Assembly (NCBI RefSeq): GCF_001614315.2
Contig: NZ_LVEG02000001.1
Span: forward strand, 671,969 to 735,968
Reading direction: 5' to 3'
DNA: 64,000 bases
Source: Halofilum ochraceum
GTDB taxonomy: Bacteria > Pseudomonadota > Gammaproteobacteria > XJ16 > Halofilaceae
In this document: positions 1 through 9,383 of the stretch, piece after piece
Numbering within the stretch: position 1 is the first letter of the stretch
Layout: every line of letters starts with the position of its first letter
Notes under the pieces: model-generated
Told to the model about the DNA's origin: nothing
Seen by the model: only the letters and a program-made list of their open reading frames with translations
Database searches by the model: none
Position numbers and translations under genes: made by a program

Positions 1-697
1 GGCGGGGAACGAGATCTTCGCGGACGCGTTCACCCCGGAGATCCGCGCCAGGGCGCGTGATCTCACGTTCCGGTTTGGCGAGCAGTTGCGCAAGGAAGGG
101 TATCGTGGCTACTTCGATCTCGATTTCCTCATCGACAAGAAGACCGGGGAACTCTGGTTGGGCGAACTGAATCCCCGGATCACCGGCGCCAGCTCGATGA
201 CGAACCACGCGGCCTTCGCGCACGCGGATGCGCCGCTGTTCGTGTTCCATCTGCTCGAAATGTCCGGCGTGGATTTCGATCTGGACGTGCACGAGCTGAA
301 CGCCCGCTGGTCGGACCCGGACAACATCGACAGCTGGAGCCAGGTCGTCATCAAACACACCGAAGAGACGGTCGACGTCGTCGAATCGGCACCGGAAACC
401 GGCATCTACAAATTGACCGATGAAGGCATGGTCTTCAGTCGTTTCGACTATCACCGGCGTGCCGTGGAGAACGAGGATGAGTGCTTCTTCATGCGCATCG
501 CCGGTCCCGGCGACGTCCGTTATGAAGGGGCCGATCTGGGCATCCTGATCACCCGCGGACGCCTGATGACCAAAGGGTTCCGGCTCAACAAGCGCGCCCG
601 GCGCTGGATCGAAGGCGTCAAGAGTCAGTACGCTGGGCGTCCGGCGGCGGAGGAAGGGCAGCGGGTTCCTGAACCGGGGGCCTTCAAGATCTTCTAG
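1..697 (+). CDS. ATP-grasp (biotin carboxylase-like) protein, C-terminal part
   Basis: The reading frame is open from base 2 of the window and ends at TAG 695-697, so the N-terminus lies upstream. The visible 231 codons contain an ATP-grasp catalytic-fold end: a YFDLDFLID strand followed by GELWLGELNPRITGAS, in which the Glu/Asn pair (ELNPR) is the usual Mg-ATP ligand set. ATP-grasp enzymes ligate a carboxylate to an amine, thiol or another carboxylate through an acyl-phosphate. The C-terminal 130 residues beyond the ATP-grasp core do not resemble biotin carboxylase closely, so the substrate is unknown. A C45-type hydrolase follows 139 bp downstream on the same strand. Family assignment is firm; reaction is not. 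Confidence 0.7.
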   Translation, partial: AGNEIFADAFTPEIRARARDLTFRFGEQLRKEGYRGYFDLDFLIDKKTGELWLGELNPRITGASSMTNHAAFAHADAPLFVFHLLEMSGVDFDLDVHELNARWSDPDNIDSWSQVVIKHTEETVDVVESAPETGIYKLTDEGMVFSRFDYHRRAVENEDECFFMRIAGPGDVRYEGADLGILITRGRLMTKGFRLNKRARRWIEGVKSQYAGRPAAEEGQRVPEPGAFKIF

Positions 698-835
698 CTT
701 CACTGGGCGCCACGTGGTCGCGCAGCGGCGGCGAGGGGGCGGTGGGCCGGGCGCTACACTTCGGTTTCGAGCGATCAGGCGAGTCACATCAGCAAGCGCC
801 GGGGGCGCTCGGTGTGACCGGATCGGGGAGAAAGC

Positions 836-1840
836 GTGGAACTGACCTTTCAGGCAGTAGCGGAACAGCGGATCGGGTCGGAATGGTCGCGCCTGTTCCG
901 CTCATTCTGGCCCGCGTATCGGCGCTGGTTTCTGGGCGAGGGCATCGACCGGCGGCCGACCTACGCGGCCGGTCTGCGCCAGCTGCGCGAGCACATGCCG
1001 GAGCTGATCCCGACCTACGAGGCCGCCTGCGAGGCCGCCGGGGGCGGTGATCTGGAGGCGCGTTGCCTCGCGCTGTGGTCGCCGCCGGCATATGTAACCG
1101 GCTGCAGCCAGGTCGTTTGGCTTGATGATGAGCCGATGCTCATCCGCAACTATGACTACGCGCCGGGCGCCTGTGAGGGCGTTCTGCTTGATTCGTGCTG
1201 GAACGGTCGCCAGGTGATGGCCGCGACCGACTGCCTCTGGGGCGCCCTGGATGGCGTCAATGAGGATGGTCTGGCCGCATCGCTTACGTTCGGCGGCCGG
1301 CAGGTCGTCGGCGAAGGCTTCGGGATCCCCCTGATCGTGCGGTATGTGCTGGAGTTCTGTGCCGATGTCCCCGAGGCCTGCGCTGCGCTGCAACGACTGC
1401 CCAGTCACATGGCGTACAACGTGACCGTGGTCGACCGGGCGGGACGTTTCGCGACCGCCTATCTCGCGCCGGACCGCGAGACCGTCATCCGCCAGGTGCC
1501 GGTTGCCGCCAACCATCAGGGCCGGATCGACTGGCACAACTTCGCGCGCGCGACCGCGACGCTGGAGCGCGAGCGTTTTCTGTACTTCCGCCTGCAGGAC
1601 AGCTCGATGACCACGGAGCGCCTGATCGACCATTTCCTCAAACCCCCGTTGTACACGCGCGCGTATGCGAACGGGTTCGGGACGATCTACACGGCGGTCT
1701 ATCGTCCGGCCAGTGGTGAGGCGACCTTCATCTGGCCGGGGAAGAGAGTGGAACAGTCATTGCACGCGTTCCGCACCGGGCAGCATCGACAGCGGTTCGA
1801 TGCCGACACGGACACAACGGTCGCGGGACCGGTCCATTGA
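836..1840 (+). CDS. C45-family (acyl-CoA:6-APA acyltransferase-like) Ntn-hydrolase
   Basis: This 334-residue protein starts at GTG 836, placed by a GGGGAG ribosome site at 825-830. It resembles the C45 peptidase/acyltransferase family of N-terminal-nucleophile hydrolases, in which the chain cleaves itself in front of a cysteine that becomes the catalytic nucleophile. The candidate is Cys90 in YVTGCSQVVW, followed after about 15 residues by the NYDY element that is typical of the family. Predicted self-cleavage would give an alpha chain of about 89 residues and a beta chain of about 245. The natural substrate of bacterial homologues is usually unknown. It sits between an ATP-grasp enzyme and putA. 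Confidence 0.75.
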   Translation: MELTFQAVAEQRIGSEWSRLFRSFWPAYRRWFLGEGIDRRPTYAAGLRQLREHMPELIPTYEAACEAAGGGDLEARCLALWSPPAYVTGCSQVVWLDDEPMLIRNYDYAPGACEGVLLDSCWNGRQVMAATDCLWGALDGVNEDGLAASLTFGGRQVVGEGFGIPLIVRYVLEFCADVPEACAALQRLPSHMAYNVTVVDRAGRFATAYLAPDRETVIRQVPVAANHQGRIDWHNFARATATLERERFLYFRLQDSSMTTERLIDHFLKPPLYTRAYANGFGTIYTAVYRPASGEATFIWPGKRVEQSLHAFRTGQHRQRFDADTDTTVAGPVH

Positions 1841-1936
1841 TTTTCGATCCATCCATCATCCATTCCCACTCACGACGAAGCCACAGCCCCGGTCGGGGAG
1901 ACCGCGGTCCAGGCCTCTGCAACTGAACCAACGGGT

Positions 1937-4900
1937 ATGCCCATGTCCTCAAAGATGGTTTTCAAGACGCCCCTTTCCGAGCGTGACGCACTGCGGGCCG
2001 CGCTGGATCAGCACTACCGCGCCGACGAGAGTGACTGTATCCGCAATCTGCTCGCCGACCTCGAACTCTCCGGGGACAGCCGCAGCCGGATCCATGCCTA
2101 TGCCCGCTCGCTGGTCGAGGCCGTGCGCGAGGAGAGTGCAAACCAGGGCGGCATCGACGCCTTCCTGCACGAGTACGGGCTCGCGACCCATGAGGGCGTG
2201 TTGCTGATGTGCATCGCGGAGGCCCTGCTGCGGATCCCCGATTCCGAGACCCGTGAACGCCTGATCCGCGACAAGCTGGGTAGCGCCGACTGGAAACAGC
2301 ATCTGGGTCATTCGCGCTCGCTGTTCGTCAATGCCTCGACATGGGCGCTGATGATGACCGGACGGGTCGTGGGTATGCACGATTCCGTCGGCCGCTCACC
2401 GGATGCCGCGCTGCGGCGCCTCGTGGCCCGCCTCGGCGAGCCGGTGGTGCGCGAGTCGGTGAACCAGGCGATGCGCATCATGGGTCGTCAGTTCGTGATG
2501 GGGCGCAGTATCGAGAACGCGATCGAGCGCGCCGAGAAGTGGGAGAAGCGCGGCTACAGCTATTCCTACGACATGCTCGGCGAAGCCGCGCGCACAATGG
2601 ACGACGCCAAGGGCTACTTCCGCCGCTATAAGCACGCGATCAAGAAAATCGGCGAGACCGCTGGCGGGCGTGGCCCGATCAACGGGCCGGGGATCTCGGT
2701 CAAACTCTCCGGCCTGCATCCGCGCTACGAGGTCGCCAATCACGAGCGCGTGATGGAAGAGCTGATGCCGCGGCTGCGGGCGCTGTGTGTCGATGCCGCG
2801 CACTACGACATCGGCCTCAACATCGACGCCGAAGAAGCGGACCGCCTGGATATCTCCATCGACTGCATCGAGGCCATCTCGGGCGATCCCGAACTCAAGG
2901 ACTGGCAGGGCTTCGGGGTCGTCGTCCAGGCCTACCAGAAGCGTGCGCCGTACGTCCTGGATGTGCTGGCCGATATGGGCCGGCGCCACGAGCGGCGATT
3001 CATGGTGCGCCTCGTCAAGGGCGCCTACTGGGACATGGAGATCAAGCGCGCCCAGGAGATGGGCGTCGAGGACTATCCGGTGTTCACCCGCAAGGTGAAC
3101 ACCGACGTCTCCTATCTCGCATGCGCCCGCAAACTCTTCGCGAACACGGATGTGTTCTATCCGCAGCTGGCCACGCACAACGCACACTCGATCTCCAGCG
3201 TGCTCGAGTTCGCCGGCAACAGCCGTGACTTCGAGTTCCAGCGGCTGCACGGCATGGGCGAGGACCTCTACGAGCGCGTGATCGAGCACGATCAGGTCGG
3301 CGCGGGCTGCCGCATCTATGCCCCGGTCGGTCAGCACGAGGATCTGCTGGCCTATCTCGTGCGGCGATTGCTCGAGAATGGCGCCAACAGCTCGTTCATC
3401 AATCGCATCCAGGACGAGTCATTGCAGATCGATGAGCTGATCGCCGATCCGGTGCCGCAGGTACAGGCGTTGACCCGCGTGCCGCACCCGCGGATCCCGT
3501 TGCCGCGCGATATGTTCGGCCCGGAGCGGACCAACGCACTCGGTGTCGATCTCACCGATCGGACGGAACTGCAGGGCCTCAAGGACGGCATGGAGGCCGC
3601 GACCAGCAAGGCGCGACGGGCGGATCCGATCATCAATGGCGAAGCGGTTGACGGTCAGGATCAACGCGAGATCCGCGCACCGCACGACCGCGGGCGGGTC
3701 CTCGGTGAGACCAGCGAGGCGACCGACGAGCAGATCGAACGCGCCCTCCAGGCGGCCCATGATGCCGCCCGCGAATGGGCGCGAACCCCGGTCGCGGAGC
3801 GGGCGGCCTGCCTCGAGCGTGCCGCGGACCTGATGGAAGAGCGCATGACCCGGCTGCTGGGTCTGATCGTCGCCGAGGTCGGCAAGACGCTCAACGATGC
3901 CGTGGCCGAGGTACGCGAAGCGATCGATTTCTGTCGCTACTACGCGCTGCGGGCGAAACAGGACTTCTCCAGCGAGATCCAGCTGCGGGCGCCGATCGGT
4001 GTCGACCGCAGGATCGAGCTGCAGGGCGGTGGCGTGTTCACCTGCATCAGCCCTTGGAACCTGCCCTTCGCCATCTTTAACGGCCAGGTGACGGCGGCGC
4101 TGGTGGCGGGCAACTCCGTGCTCGCCAAGCCGGCGGAACAGAGCCCGCTGATCGCAGCCGAGGCCGTGCAACTGCTGCACGAGGCCGGCATCCCGCCGGC
4201 CGTGCTGCATCTGGTTCCGGGCGAGGGCCGACGCGTCGGCGGCAAACTGACTGCGGACCCGCGCGTGACCGGTGTCTGCTTTACCGGGTCGACCGAGACC
4301 GCGCGGGCGATCAACCGCGTGCTGTCGAAGCGGGATGGCCAGATCCCGCCCCTGATCGCGGAGACCGGCGGCCAGAACGCGATGATCGTCGATTCCACCG
4401 CGCTGACCGAACAGGTCACGCGCGATGTCGTCACCAGCGCATTCCAGAATGCCGGTCAGCGCTGCTCCGCTCTGCGCGTACTGTTCGTGCAGGAGGATGT
4501 GGCCGACCGCACGCTGGACATGATCTCGGGCGCGATGGATGAACTGACGGTCAGCGATCCGCAGTTGATCTCGACGGACGTGGGGCCGGTGATCGACGAC
4601 AACGCCCAGAAGATGCTGAAGGATCACATCAAGCGCATGCTGGGCGATGCCACCGAAATCCGCCGTGCGCGTCTGGGCCCGGCGACCGAGAACGGGAGTT
4701 TCGTGACGCCGGCGGCGTTCGAGATTGACGGCATCGAACAGCTCAAGCGCGAGGTATTCGGGCCGGTGCTTCATGTCGTTCGTTACAAAGCGGACCGGCT
4801 CGACAAGGTGATCGACTCGATCAACGCCACCGGCTATGGCCTGACCATGGGCGTGCACAGCCGGATCGACGAGATGTGGAAGCAGTGCTACCAGCGCGCC

Positions 4901-5902
4901 CGTGTCGGTAACAACTATGTCAATCGCAATCAGATTGGTGCCATCGTCGGCGTACAGCCGTTCGGTGGACAGGGCCTGTCGGGGACGGGTCCCAAGGCGG
5001 GCGGACCGCTGTATCTCCACCGCTTCGTCTCGGACCGCCCGGTGAACGGCGATGCCCGGGCCGCGTCCTCGGCCGGTAATGGTGCGACCGCGATCGACGA
5101 GCAATGTGTCAGCGCCTCGGGCCTCAAGCGCGCGGTGGAAGCCCTGGCGAAGAACGGCTCCGAATGGCACGAGGGGCCCGAGGCCCGATCAGGCGTACTG
5201 GAGAAAGCGGCCGATGCCTTCGAATCGGAACCGAAGGCGCTGCGGGGCATCGACGCCGCCGGCGACGGTGAAGCCCGGCGCGGCGGCGATTATCTGCGCG
5301 TGTATGCCGCCCAGGTGGAAGCGGATTTCGCCTCGCCGATGCAGCTGGCCGGCCCAACCGGCGAGCGCAACGAACTGTCGTTCTGGCCGAAGGGTGCCGT
5401 GGCCTGTATCGCGTTGGACGGGCAAAGCGCGGTCGGGAACCTGATCGCCCAGGCCGGCGCCGCACTCGCGGCCGGCAACACCGCCGTCCTCTGGCACCCG
5501 GAAGCGGGCGCCGCGGAGGCGGTCGTCAAAGTGTTGCACAAAGCGGGCGTGCCGCAGTACGCGGTCCAGGCCGTCGCACCGGGCAAGGATGCGACGCTCT
5601 CCGATCTGATCAGTGCTGAAGCAATCGATCTGGTCGCGTTCGCGGGCGAGGGGCCGACGGCACGCGAGGCCGCGACCGTACTGGCCGGGACCGAGGGACC
5701 ACTGCGCCAGCTGGTGCTGTTCCAGGAAATGCCCGCCGATTCGGACGACTTCATCGGCCAGGGGCAGCCCGTGGCGAGCAGTCCGCACTATCTGTATCGC
5801 TTCGTCCACGAGCGTTCGCTGTCCGTGGACACGACGGCCTCCGGCGGCAATGCCTCGCTGCTGTCGATCGAGGACCATCCGGGCCTCCCCGGCGAGAGCT
5901 GA
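1937..5902 (+). CDS. putA: Bifunctional proline dehydrogenase / glutamate-semialdehyde dehydrogenase PutA, no RHH domain
   Basis: PutA oxidises proline to glutamate in two steps: FAD-dependent proline dehydrogenase, then NAD-dependent P5C dehydrogenase. The 1321-residue chain aligns by eye with E. coli PutA from its helical arm to its final residues. The PRODH barrel carries LVKGAYWD at 359-366 and the ALDH half carries catalytic Cys843 (AGQRCSALRV) and Glu809 (AETGGQN). The last 200 residues form the ALDH-like C-terminal domain ending in ERSLSVDTTASGGNASL. The N-terminal ribbon-helix-helix DNA-binding domain of E. coli PutA is absent, because the chain begins directly in the arm; this is thus an enzyme, not an autorepressor. 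ATG 1937 has no clear ribosome site; ATG 1943 and 1955 are alternatives. Confidence 0.97.
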   Translation: MPMSSKMVFKTPLSERDALRAALDQHYRADESDCIRNLLADLELSGDSRSRIHAYARSLVEAVREESANQGGIDAFLHEYGLATHEGVLLMCIAEALLRIPDSETRERLIRDKLGSADWKQHLGHSRSLFVNASTWALMMTGRVVGMHDSVGRSPDAALRRLVARLGEPVVRESVNQAMRIMGRQFVMGRSIENAIERAEKWEKRGYSYSYDMLGEAARTMDDAKGYFRRYKHAIKKIGETAGGRGPINGPGISVKLSGLHPRYEVANHERVMEELMPRLRALCVDAAHYDIGLNIDAEEADRLDISIDCIEAISGDPELKDWQGFGVVVQAYQKRAPYVLDVLADMGRRHERRFMVRLVKGAYWDMEIKRAQEMGVEDYPVFTRKVNTDVSYLACARKLFANTDVFYPQLATHNAHSISSVLEFAGNSRDFEFQRLHGMGEDLYERVIEHDQVGAGCRIYAPVGQHEDLLAYLVRRLLENGANSSFINRIQDESLQIDELIADPVPQVQALTRVPHPRIPLPRDMFGPERTNALGVDLTDRTELQGLKDGMEAATSKARRADPIINGEAVDGQDQREIRAPHDRGRVLGETSEATDEQIERALQAAHDAAREWARTPVAERAACLERAADLMEERMTRLLGLIVAEVGKTLNDAVAEVREAIDFCRYYALRAKQDFSSEIQLRAPIGVDRRIELQGGGVFTCISPWNLPFAIFNGQVTAALVAGNSVLAKPAEQSPLIAAEAVQLLHEAGIPPAVLHLVPGEGRRVGGKLTADPRVTGVCFTGSTETARAINRVLSKRDGQIPPLIAETGGQNAMIVDSTALTEQVTRDVVTSAFQNAGQRCSALRVLFVQEDVADRTLDMISGAMDELTVSDPQLISTDVGPVIDDNAQKMLKDHIKRMLGDATEIRRARLGPATENGSFVTPAAFEIDGIEQLKREVFGPVLHVVRYKADRLDKVIDSINATGYGLTMGVHSRIDEMWKQCYQRARVGNNYVNRNQIGAIVGVQPFGGQGLSGTGPKAGGPLYLHRFVSDRPVNGDARAASSAGNGATAIDEQCVSASGLKRAVEALAKNGSEWHEGPEARSGVLEKAADAFESEPKALRGIDAAGDGEARRGGDYLRVYAAQVEADFASPMQLAGPTGERNELSFWPKGAVACIALDGQSAVGNLIAQAGAALAAGNTAVLWHPEAGAAEAVVKVLHKAGVPQYAVQAVAPGKDATLSDLISAEAIDLVAFAGEGPTAREAATVLAGTEGPLRQLVLFQEMPADSDDFIGQGQPVASSPHYLYRFVHERSLSVDTTASGGNASLLSIEDHPGLPGES

Positions 5903-5917
5903 AGGCGGCCCAGGAAA

Positions 5918-5953
5918 GGGGCCGGCGGGTATGCCCGCCGGCCCCGTTTGTTC
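5918..5953 (+). terminator. Intrinsic terminator after putA
   Basis: A perfect 12-bp G+C stem (5918-5929 with 5934-5945, loop TATG) is followed by GTTTGTTC. It lies 15 bases after the putA stop and separates putA from the convergent phosphatase gene. Confidence 0.85.
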
Positions 5954-6009
5954 TCCAAATTCTCTGACGCGGGTACCGCACAGCGCCCGCTGGGCAGTAA
6001 TCCCGGGCC

Positions 6010-6576
6010 TTAATCGATTGCCGGAATCCGGCCGACCACACGCACGTCGGCGTCATCTTCGACCGCTACGACGACAAGTTCCCCCTCGCGCGGGAACACG
6101 CCCGTCAGGGCGGTGATATTCACCTGGTGGGTCACAAGCACGGGGGGCGGATCGAGCGCGGCCTCGCGCAGGAACGCCCGCAGCCGCGGCATGATCTCCG
6201 CGCGCGTGTACGCGTCGCCGAAGAAGGAGTTGAGTCCGTCGAGCGGCTCGACCGGCCCGATATCCAGCAGTTCCGCCGTCTCGGTGCAGCGGCACCAGCG
6301 ACTGGTATAGACCGTTCTCCCATCGATGCCGCGTTCGCGCAGCCGCGCCCCGGTCTGCCGCGCCTGCTCGCGGCCCGTCTGATCCAGATTGCGCTGCGTA
6401 CTGCAGTCGCCGAGCGTGAAGTCGGCTGGATCGCCCGTTCCCGGTGCGTTCGCATGTCGCATGAGAATCGCGTGGCCCGGTTGTGACATCGCCTCCCATG
6501 CGCTCGACGGATCGGCGGTGGCCGGCACCGACAGCAGCGTCAGGAGTACGGTCAGACAGCGATTGATCGTCCGCAT
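6010..6576 (-). CDS. Exported histidine phosphatase (SixA/PGM-like)
   Basis: A 188-residue protein of the histidine phosphatase superfamily. The phosphohistidine motif LMRHANAPGT lies just after a typical signal peptide (MRTINRCL followed by a hydrophobic stretch ending VPATA), and the second catalytic His is probably in LVTHQVNI. ATG 6576 is chosen over the in-frame ATG 6609 because it opens the signal peptide and has GGGAAGA upstream. Small periplasmic members of this group are widespread and mostly lack known substrates. It follows the AraC-type regulator on the same strand with about 100 bp between them, so it is not obviously part of the creatine module. Confidence 0.8.
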   Translation of the reverse strand: MRTINRCLTVLLTLLSVPATADPSSAWEAMSQPGHAILMRHANAPGTGDPADFTLGDCSTQRNLDQTGREQARQTGARLRERGIDGRTVYTSRWCRCTETAELLDIGPVEPLDGLNSFFGDAYTRAEIMPRLRAFLREAALDPPPVLVTHQVNITALTGVFPREGELVVVAVEDDADVRVVGRIPAID

Positions 6577-6680
6577 CAGGAAGTCTTCCCGGGGAGTTCG
6601 TGCAGTCATTCGACTGCATGCTGCGAGTGGATGAGGGGGTGAACGGGAACTGCCAGCGTCGATTCTTACAGGCCCGGCGG

Positions 6681-7736
6681 CTACGTCATTTCTGCATCCA
6701 GCCCCTTCCGGTCAGCCCGCGGGGATATACCGAAATAACCGCGGTATCGACGGCTGAAATGGGCCGGGCTGCGGAAACCGCTTCGGTGCGCGATCTCGGT
6801 GATGCTGGCGGCCGTATGCAGCAACAGTTGGCGGGCGCGGGCCAGACGGACACCCATGTAGAATGCGGTCGGCGTGGTGGCGAGATGGGCTTCGAACAGC
6901 CGCTCGAGTTGGCGCTCGGACACACCGATGTAGCCCGATATCTCGGTCAGCTGTATCGGTTCCTCGACGTTCGCTTCCATCAACGCGACCGCACCGCTCA
7001 GTCGGTCCTGGCCGGTACCGATACGGTGGCGCAATGGAATCCGCTGTCGGTCGTTTCGATCCCGCATGCGTTCGTGAATCAACAGATCGGCCGCGGCGGG
7101 GCTGGTGGTGCCGTCACCACAGGTCTCTGCGATGAACTGCAACATCATGTCCATAGCGGCCGTGCCGCCGCTGCAGGTATAGCGCTGACGGTCGACCTCG
7201 AATACATGCTCGGAGGCGATGATGCGCGGAAAATCGGCCGTCAGCGAAGGCAGGTCCTGCCAGTGAATTGTGCAGCGGTAACCATCCAGCAGACCGGCAC
7301 GGGCCAGCAGCCAGCTGCCCGTGTCGATTCCGCCCAGCCCTGTGCCGCGTCCGGCCATGCGCCGGAGCCAGTGGATCAGCCGGCGCTCGTCCGGGAACTC
7401 GATCGGGTTGGGACCGCAGAGGAACAGGGCTGTCACCGCGGGTAGATCGTCAATCGCGCAGTCGACCTCGGTACGGACCCCGTTGCTGGCCACTATGGGC
7501 TCCCCGTCCGGCGAACAGGTGAGGGCACCGAACAAAGTCTCGTGCACGACCATATTGGCCATGCGCAGCGGTTCGATCGCGGAAGCGAAGGCGATGTAGG
7601 AGAACCCGGGTACCAACAGGAGCGCGACGCGGTGGGGTGCCGCGTCGAACGTCGCTCCATTGAGCGGGACGGGCGCGGCTGCGCTGTGTGTTTCCGGTTC
7701 CGGGTGTTCGCGTGTTGCGGTCATGGCGTCAGCCAT
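6681..7736 (-). CDS. GlxA/GbdR-type AraC family regulator with DJ-1/PfpI-like sensor domain
   Basis: The 351-residue protein has an N-terminal class I glutamine amidotransferase-like domain (about 35-210) and a C-terminal AraC helix-turn-helix pair (about 240-335, with YIGVSERQLERLFEAHL and ITEIAHRSGFRSPAHFSRRY). The elbow cysteine of true amidotransferases is replaced within GIDTGSWLLA, the pattern of the GbdR/CdhR/SouR group that senses methylated amines such as glycine betaine, carnitine and sarcosine. It lies immediately downstream of the creatinase-symporter operon and its terminator on the same strand. An inducer role for creatine or sarcosine is therefore a reasonable inference but is not shown by sequence alone. 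Start ATG 7736; ATG 7724 is also possible. Confidence 0.88.
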   Translation of the reverse strand: MADAMTATREHPEPETHSAAAPVPLNGATFDAAPHRVALLLVPGFSYIAFASAIEPLRMANMVVHETLFGALTCSPDGEPIVASNGVRTEVDCAIDDLPAVTALFLCGPNPIEFPDERRLIHWLRRMAGRGTGLGGIDTGSWLLARAGLLDGYRCTIHWQDLPSLTADFPRIIASEHVFEVDRQRYTCSGGTAAMDMMLQFIAETCGDGTTSPAAADLLIHERMRDRNDRQRIPLRHRIGTGQDRLSGAVALMEANVEEPIQLTEISGYIGVSERQLERLFEAHLATTPTAFYMGVRLARARQLLLHTAASITEIAHRSGFRSPAHFSRRYRGYFGISPRADRKGLDAEMT

Positions 7737-7804
7737 CCCCGGTGAATATTACGGGAGTTCAGCGTGAAGTACTGTAGCAGCCTGTTGGACAGGGGCATGA
7801 AATG

Positions 7805-7844
7805 AAAAAGGCCGGCCGGCGGAATGCTGCGCCCGCCGGCCGGC
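7805..7844 (-). terminator. Intrinsic terminator of the creatinase-symporter operon
   Basis: On the minus strand a perfect 12-bp stem (7833-7844 with 7811-7822, 10-base loop) is followed by a T-run encoded by 7805-7809. It lies 45 bases past the symporter stop and before the regulator start. Confidence 0.85.
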
Positions 7845-7889
7845 AGAGGGCCTGTTTCTGATGATGGGGCCCAGGGGGTGAACGGTGTA

Positions 7890-9353
7890 TCAGGACGTGT
7901 CCATCGCGCCGCGCGGCTGGATGCCGAATGTCGCGAGGCTGACGACGACGTAGGTGGCCGTCGAGCTGACACAGCCGGCAAGCGGCCCCAGCATCCAGCC
8001 TATGTCCGTCGTTAGCAGGAGACCGCCGCTGGTGATCGTTCCCACGACCATGGCTGCGAGCGCGCCGACCGCATTGCCCCTCCAAAACACCGAAACGAAT
8101 ACGGGGGCGACGGTGGCCGCCAACAGCGTGCCGGTGCCGAGGATACCCAGCCATGAGAGCAGAAACGGTGGTGCGTACAGCATCATGATGAGGCCGACGA
8201 TCCCGAGCACGGCCACGGCCGCACGGTTGAGGGTCAAAGCCTGCCCGGGTGCGAGCTCAGGCGATGGCATCAGTGCCCGCCGCAGATCGTGCGATACAGC
8301 CGACGAAACCGCATGGAGGATCGAGTTCGCTGTCGACTTCATCGCGAACAGGATGCACAGCGTGATCAACGCGGCCCCGGCGGGGTGCATGAACTGATCG
8401 AGATACACGGGCATGGCGTTGTCGGAATCTTCGAGGCCGCCGATCTTCGCGCGCACATACATCCCGACCAGCGGTACGAGGCTCAGGACGACGCCCATGG
8501 GGGCGGCCCACAGCGCTACGGTGCGCATGTTCACCGATGGCCGGAAGGCCATGAAGCGCATTCCCATGTAGGGGAGCACCGAGGCCCAGAGCGTGGCATA
8601 AACGAGAATCGTGAACACCGACGCTCGTGTGTCGCCATACGGTCCCGAGTCACTCGGGTTGACCAGCTCGGGGTCGACCGCCTGCAGACGATCGACGAGC
8701 CCCGTCATGCCCGTATCGCCCATGATCTGGGCGAGAATCACGAGACCGGCGACCATCATTCCGCAGAGCATCAGAGTGTCCGTCCAGGCAACGGCCGCCA
8801 GCCCGCCCAGCAGGGTGTACAGGATAATGATCGAGATCATCAGCGCCGCACTGCCACCGAGCGGGATGTCGAGCCATTCCGCGCCCATCACGCCGACCGC
8901 CTTGATCTGGCTGGTGAGGAACACAAGAAGCAACGCCACCATGATGATCGCTGATACGGCCTGCAGTGCGTGTGGCCAGTGCCCGCCACCGCCGTGGCGT
9001 CGGGCGATGTACTCTGGAATCGTGTAGCTACCGATTTCCTCCGCGCGGCGACGCAGGGCCTGTGCGAAGAACAGGATGGCGAGTACGAAGGCCGGCGCGA
9101 ACAGGAAATTGCCGAGCACCTCGATTGCGCCATACTGATAGGCCACGCCGGGTGAGCCGACGAAGCCCCAGCCACTGTAGCCGGTCGCCATGATGCTGGC
9201 GGCACCGACGAACGGCCCGAGTGAACGCCCCGCGATCAGGAAGCCCGATTCGTCCCGGGTGTTGGCGATCCGCATTGAGCGGATGCCGAGGTAGATCAGC
9301 ACGCCGATCGACAGCCCCATCAGCGTCCAGTTGAGCAGTAGCCAGTCGTTCAT
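7890..9353 (-). CDS. Sodium:solute symporter (SSS family), probable creatine transporter
   Basis: A 487-residue membrane protein with about 13 hydrophobic segments. The N-terminal region with SGFLIAGRSLGPFVGAASI and TGYSGWGFVG is characteristic of the PutP/PanF-type SSS fold, which couples substrate uptake to Na+. The ATG at 9353 is preceded by GGAGGAG at good spacing. It is the last gene of a three-gene unit: creatinase, a 40-residue membrane peptide, then this carrier, closed by a terminator. SSS carriers transport proline, choline-like amines, pantothenate and others, so creatine as substrate is inferred from the operon, not from motifs. PutA is nearby but on the other strand and beyond two genes. 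Confidence 0.88.
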   Translation of the reverse strand: MNDWLLLNWTLMGLSIGVLIYLGIRSMRIANTRDESGFLIAGRSLGPFVGAASIMATGYSGWGFVGSPGVAYQYGAIEVLGNFLFAPAFVLAILFFAQALRRRAEEIGSYTIPEYIARRHGGGGHWPHALQAVSAIIMVALLLVFLTSQIKAVGVMGAEWLDIPLGGSAALMISIIILYTLLGGLAAVAWTDTLMLCGMMVAGLVILAQIMGDTGMTGLVDRLQAVDPELVNPSDSGPYGDTRASVFTILVYATLWASVLPYMGMRFMAFRPSVNMRTVALWAAPMGVVLSLVPLVGMYVRAKIGGLEDSDNAMPVYLDQFMHPAGAALITLCILFAMKSTANSILHAVSSAVSHDLRRALMPSPELAPGQALTLNRAAVAVLGIVGLIMMLYAPPFLLSWLGILGTGTLLAATVAPVFVSVFWRGNAVGALAAMVVGTITSGGLLLTTDIGWMLGPLAGCVSSTATYVVVSLATFGIQPRGAMDTS

Positions 9354-9383
9354 GTTGGTCGTCTCCTCCGCCGTTTGTGGCGG

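Noticed and set aside
3419..5170. 583-codon minus-strand frame inside putA
   Set aside because: Complement of a confirmed gene; sequence is His/Arg/Asp-rich with no recognisable fold.
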